From Mesorhabditis belari (Eukaryota > Nematoda > Chromadorea > Rhabditida > Rhabditidae), in contig CAUEEP010000729.1 of NCBI GenBank assembly GCA_958450365.1, forward strand, positions 1,576,501 through 1,640,500: a stretch of DNA of 64,000 nucleotides. Direction: 5' to 3'. Within the stretch, counting starts at the first letter, position 1. Each line of letters starts with the position of its first letter. The position numbers were made by a program, and so were the translations under genes. Below, in pieces: positions 62,443 to 64,000 of the stretch. The notes beneath the pieces were generated by a model that worked only from the letters and a program-made list of their open reading frames with translations, was not told the DNA's origin and did no database searches.

Positions 62443-62525
62443 ACCGTCAGCAGGACTCGAACCTGTAACCTTGGAAACCCGGGTTGTCTTTGAACCAATG
62501 CTCTAACCGATTGAGCTATGGCTGC
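62443..62525 (-). tRNA. tRNA-like gene (7)
   Basis: Half-stems TTGG and CCAA pair perfectly around an enlarged loop (TTCAAAGACAACCCGGGTTT). B box AGGTTCGAGTCCT intact. Confidence 0.48.
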
Positions 62526-63098
62526 AACGTTTCCCTCCCCCAGTAAGAGCCTTTTAACCTCTAACCAAAGTTTTAACCTCAAAGCCCAAAGCTTGAGCTC
62601 AAAATCCATCCAAAATCGTTAAAAGAGATTCCTGAAGAAAATTGGAGAATCTAGTGCGCCAGAAAGGGTATGTTTGCGTAAAGTGCACACAAAACACAAC
62701 TCGAATCTGAATCCACTCAAAAATTCCCCCTCAGCATCCCACTTTTCCTTATTATTCCATTCTTGCAGCGATTTTTCTTTCCTTTTTCCTTTATTTCTCA
62801 TAGAAAAGGGGAAAGCTTTGTGCATTTTTGATGAAGCCTCTCCCCAAGCCATTCCCATTCATTTTCCCTCTTTTGGCTCAAGCAAATGAATATCAAAGAA
62901 GTCAATAGGCTAAAGGAATCTCACGTTTACTTTGTAAGCCAGAAGCCAGCTTTGTAAACCAGAAAGAGCTAAATCTTTGAGAGATTTAATAAAATGAATA
63001 CCGCCAATCGATTCACCGACCTCGAAAACCCCTGGGTATAAATTTAGAGCAAAATTTCTTGTTTTTAAGCCAATTTACAAGGAAAAGAAAAAAATCAC
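62526..63098. other. No gene recognised
   Basis: T- and C-rich sequence with a short minus-strand ORF (62619-62858) that lacks splice or homology support. Confidence 0.4.
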
Positions 63099-63102
63099 TG
63101 TG

Positions 63103-63345
63103 TTCTTTGTGCGCGAGCATAATCGCTCGTTTCCTGGCACACGGGCTCCATAGACATCTCGACAGGGAGCCGCTTGGAGTCCGCTCTTTGTGCGCGAGCA
63201 TAATCGCTCGCTTCCTGGCACACGGGGTCGATAGACATCTCTTCACGGAGCCTCTTGCAGCTCGCTCTTTGTGCGCGAGCATAATCGCCCGCTTCCTGGC
63301 ACACGGGCTCGATAGACATCTCTTCAGGGAGCCGCTTGCAGCTCG
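63103..63345. repeat. 81-bp tandem repeat, three copies, open on both strands
   Basis: Unit contains GCGCGAGCATAATCGCTCGC (itself partly palindromic), TTCCTGGCACACGGGCTC and CATAGACATCTC. Copies register at 63111, 63192 and 63273. GC-rich against its flanks. 81 bp is 27 codons, so ORFs run through on both strands; no known protein recognised. Confidence 0.8.
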
Positions 63346-63353
63346 CTCGCTGT

Positions 63354-63425
63354 GCCTCGGTGGTCTGGTGGTTAGTGTAATGGTTTACCAAGCAGAGGGG
63401 CCGGAGTTCGATTCCTTTCCAAGTT
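63354..63425 (+). tRNA. tRNA-like sequence next to the 81-bp repeat
   Basis: A box GGTCTGGTGGTTAGTGTAAT, B box GGAGTTCGATTCC, spacing tRNA-like; GGTTTACCA could form the anticodon arm. Acceptor ends do not pair well. Confidence 0.4.
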
Positions 63426-63429
63426 TTTC

Positions 63430-64000
63430 ATTCTTCATTTTTGGCATCACTATGCCGAACTTATGTGATCAATTTTGGCCTTAAATTTGCTGGATTTCGG
63501 TCTTAAATTTGCTGGACTTGATACAAATCCTCGTATCAATTATCTCACTTAAACTGCAGCCAATTTGAGAGAAGAATTCGCTCTGATTCAAGAGTTTCTG
63601 TCTCGATTTTCTTTAGATTGATTTGTCTCGATTCAGAATGCAGAATCGATTCGATTCCACCAAAAACCCAAAGATCAATACTTACCAAACATTTCATGTC
63701 ATGGAAAAATGGACGAATCTCTTGCCAGCTTTGAGAAAAGTTTGTATTTATTGACTCATCGAATTTTTGTGCGTTTGTTGACAAAAGTCTTTTTTCTTTC
63801 TTTTCTTTTCGTCTTTTTGGCTTTCTTTTTGGCTTTCTTTTGAGCGATTTCAAAGAGATTTCTGTCAAACTAGAAAAGAGAAAAAAAAGGGAGGAAATTC
63901 GGAGTTTTCACGCGTTTTTGGACAGGTTTTGTATGGGTTTGAAAGTTGAAAAGTTGACATTTCATATTGATTCCTATTGAATTAGATAAAAATTAAGAAA
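63430..64000. other. No gene recognised at the right edge
   Basis: A minus-strand ORF (63545-63868) has a Lys/Arg-rich start but no recognisable domain. Confidence 0.35.

Noticed and set aside
1..64000. CRISPR array or bacterial operon
   Set aside because: Many regular repeats exist but they are contiguous minisatellites without unique spacers, and all genes have spliceosomal introns.

Overview
This is a eukaryotic, intron-rich window and almost certainly nematode nuclear DNA. Splice acceptors are mostly TTTTCAG or TTTTAG. Blocks of the nematode telomere hexamer TTAGGC lie inside introns. The mobile DNA (mariner, Tigger/pogo, short TA-flanked foldback elements, non-LTR scraps) also fits a nematode. 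The species cannot be told from the sequence.

One protein-coding gene dominates: a plus-strand Trio/UNC-73 orthologue (Rho-family guanine nucleotide exchange factor), which I reconstructed by hand as 52 exons from 10791 to 48996. Its 5' end is missing from the model. Exon phases agree throughout. The exons sum to 5101 nt, i.e. 1699 codons plus stop plus one extra base. The order is a CRAL-TRIO (Sec14) domain (10791-15670), a spectrin-repeat rod (16221-36497), a linker, a DH (RhoGEF) domain (40871-44034), a PH domain (44903-46631) and a Ser-rich tail with a stop at 48994-48996 and poly(A) signals at 49077-49093. This is the Rac-GEF half of Trio. No SH3 or second DH-PH module was found downstream to 64000. 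The extra base lies in an A6 run in the first half of the PH domain.

The other 90% is repeats. 1-10790 holds minisatellites and a nested pile of TA-flanked elements (3214-6168). Nearly every intron of the Trio gene carries its own private minisatellite (8 to about 174 bp unit) and/or a palindromic element. Mariner copies sit at 11343-12577 (full length but broken), 12580-13090, 13135-13619 and 17954-19013 (internally deleted). Downstream of the gene lies a 3.35-kb broken Tigger/pogo element (49591-52938) with two foldback elements nested in it, then minisatellites, a tRNA-like SINE, a LINE scrap and a possible first exon of another transcript (60580-60699).

tRNA-like sequences with pol III A and B boxes are common: a tandem of six inside the Trio intron (39960-40708), seven on the minus strand at 60960-62525, and scattered singles. 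Most fold poorly as standard tRNAs. The minus-strand family carries a conserved enlarged anticodon region.

All calls were made by eye; family names rest on recognised motifs and no database search was run.
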